Shown here: in pieces, positions 63,749 to 64,000 of the stretch
Numbering within the stretch: position 1 is the stretch's first letter
Layout of the letters: each line of letters starts with the position of its first letter
Source: JAMZMI01 sp049115715
GTDB lineage: Bacteria; Bacteroidota; Bacteroidia; Cytophagales; Cyclobacteriaceae
Length of the DNA: 64,000 nt
Assembly (NCBI GenBank): GCA_049115715.1
Contig: JAGDZQ010000034.1
Coordinates: 62,001-126,000, forward strand
Direction: 5' to 3'
Notes under the pieces: generated by a model
Seen by the model: only the letters and a program-made list of their open reading frames with translations
Databases searched by the model: none
Told to the model about the DNA's origin: nothing
Made by a program: the position numbers and the translations under genes

Positions 63749-64000
63749 TTATTTTGTTGTTATTAGTATTTTGTTGTCTTCAGTCCTTCTGAAGTTAAAT
63801 GAAGTACTTTGCTGAATCGTTTTTATAACTTTCTCTATATCATCTTTCAGGTCGAGATATCCAGAGAAAGTTTCTTTACCAAGTTCATTTTCCCATATCC
63901 AAATATCCTCGTTGTAGTATTTTGAGAGCTTGTTCATGATATGCTCAAGACTGTTGCTCTTCAAAATCAACACTCCTTCTCGCCATGAGAAATATTGATC
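63749..64000 (-). CDS. FecR-type anti-sigma factor (C-terminal part, cut by window edge)
   Basis: The frame is open to position 64000 and encodes 83 residues, starting DQYFSWREGVLILKSNSLEH. These match the end of the FecR domain and the C-terminal DUF4974 domain (MNKLSKYYNEDIWIWENE, FSGYLDLKDDIEKVIK) of Bacteroidota anti-sigma factors. The N-terminal transmembrane part and the partner ECF sigma factor would lie beyond the right edge. It regulates the SusC/D operon through the STN domain of SusC. Confidence 0.88.
   Translation of the reverse strand, partial: DQYFSWREGVLILKSNSLEHIMNKLSKYYNEDIWIWENELGKETFSGYLDLKDDIEKVIKTIQQSTSFNFRRTEDNKILITTK

Noticed and set aside
1..64000. CRISPR arrays, tRNA and rRNA genes, transposases
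   Set aside because: I saw no array of regularly spaced repeats, no tRNA-like cloverleaf or rRNA core sequence and no transposase frame.

Overview
The window looks like a chromosomal stretch of a marine Bacteroidota (Cytophagales-like) bacterium. Evidence: a SusC/SusD pair with an N-terminal STN domain on SusC, a FecR-type anti-sigma factor, two proteins with type IX secretion (T9SS) C-terminal sorting domains, many lipoprotein signals on glycosidases, and Bacteroidota-style promoters (TTG, 20 bp, TAnnTTTG-like). I see no rRNA, tRNA, CRISPR array or transposase gene. Three blocks can be distinguished.

Block 1 (1-6448) is a small sugar-use operon on the minus strand: a sodium/solute symporter, a FAD-dependent oxidoreductase and a GH97 alpha-glycosidase cut by the left edge. 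It is divergent from a LacI-family regulator. The spacer holds two palindromic LacI-type operators exactly 30 bp apart.

Block 2 (about 6513-14605) is a complete Nit1C cluster, the set linked in other bacteria to assimilation of cyanide as nitrogen source and to nitrogen starvation (sll0783-sll0787 in Synechocystis). It holds a flavoprotein (nitH), a PAS-LuxR regulator, then nitB, nitC (nitrilase), nitD (radical SAM), nitE (GNAT), nitF (AIR synthase-like), nitG, and an added methylenetetrahydrofolate-reductase-like gene. The two + strand promoters share the same 18-bp palindrome placed identically relative to a TTG-N20-YAnnTTTR promoter. The block is bracketed by two copies of a ~172-bp repeat in inverted orientation, which suggests it entered or can move as a cassette.

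Block 3 (14618-64000) is a very large polysaccharide utilisation locus (PUL), nearly all on the minus strand. Read in transcription order from the right edge: FecR (partial), SusC, SusD, a small lipoprotein, then a GH95-like enzyme, a GH36-like enzyme, GH2, a PhoD-like phosphatase, an AraC regulator (on +) divergent from an MFS sugar porter, a DUF5107-TPR protein, two GH2 enzymes, a sulfatase, two GH43/117-like propeller enzymes, GH31, GH29, a lambda-carrageenase-like propeller protein coupled to a T9SS-exported binding protein, GH27, GH29, and two GH42-like enzymes. The enzyme set points to a branched, sulfated galactan bearing alpha-galactose and alpha-L-fucose or L-galactose, possibly of the carrageenan or agar type; the exact substrate is an inference. 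The PUL shows recent rearrangement: a duplicated GH43-like/GH31 gene pair in which one GH31 copy was reduced to a ~160-bp relic, and a 60-bp GH29 relic between two GH42-like genes.
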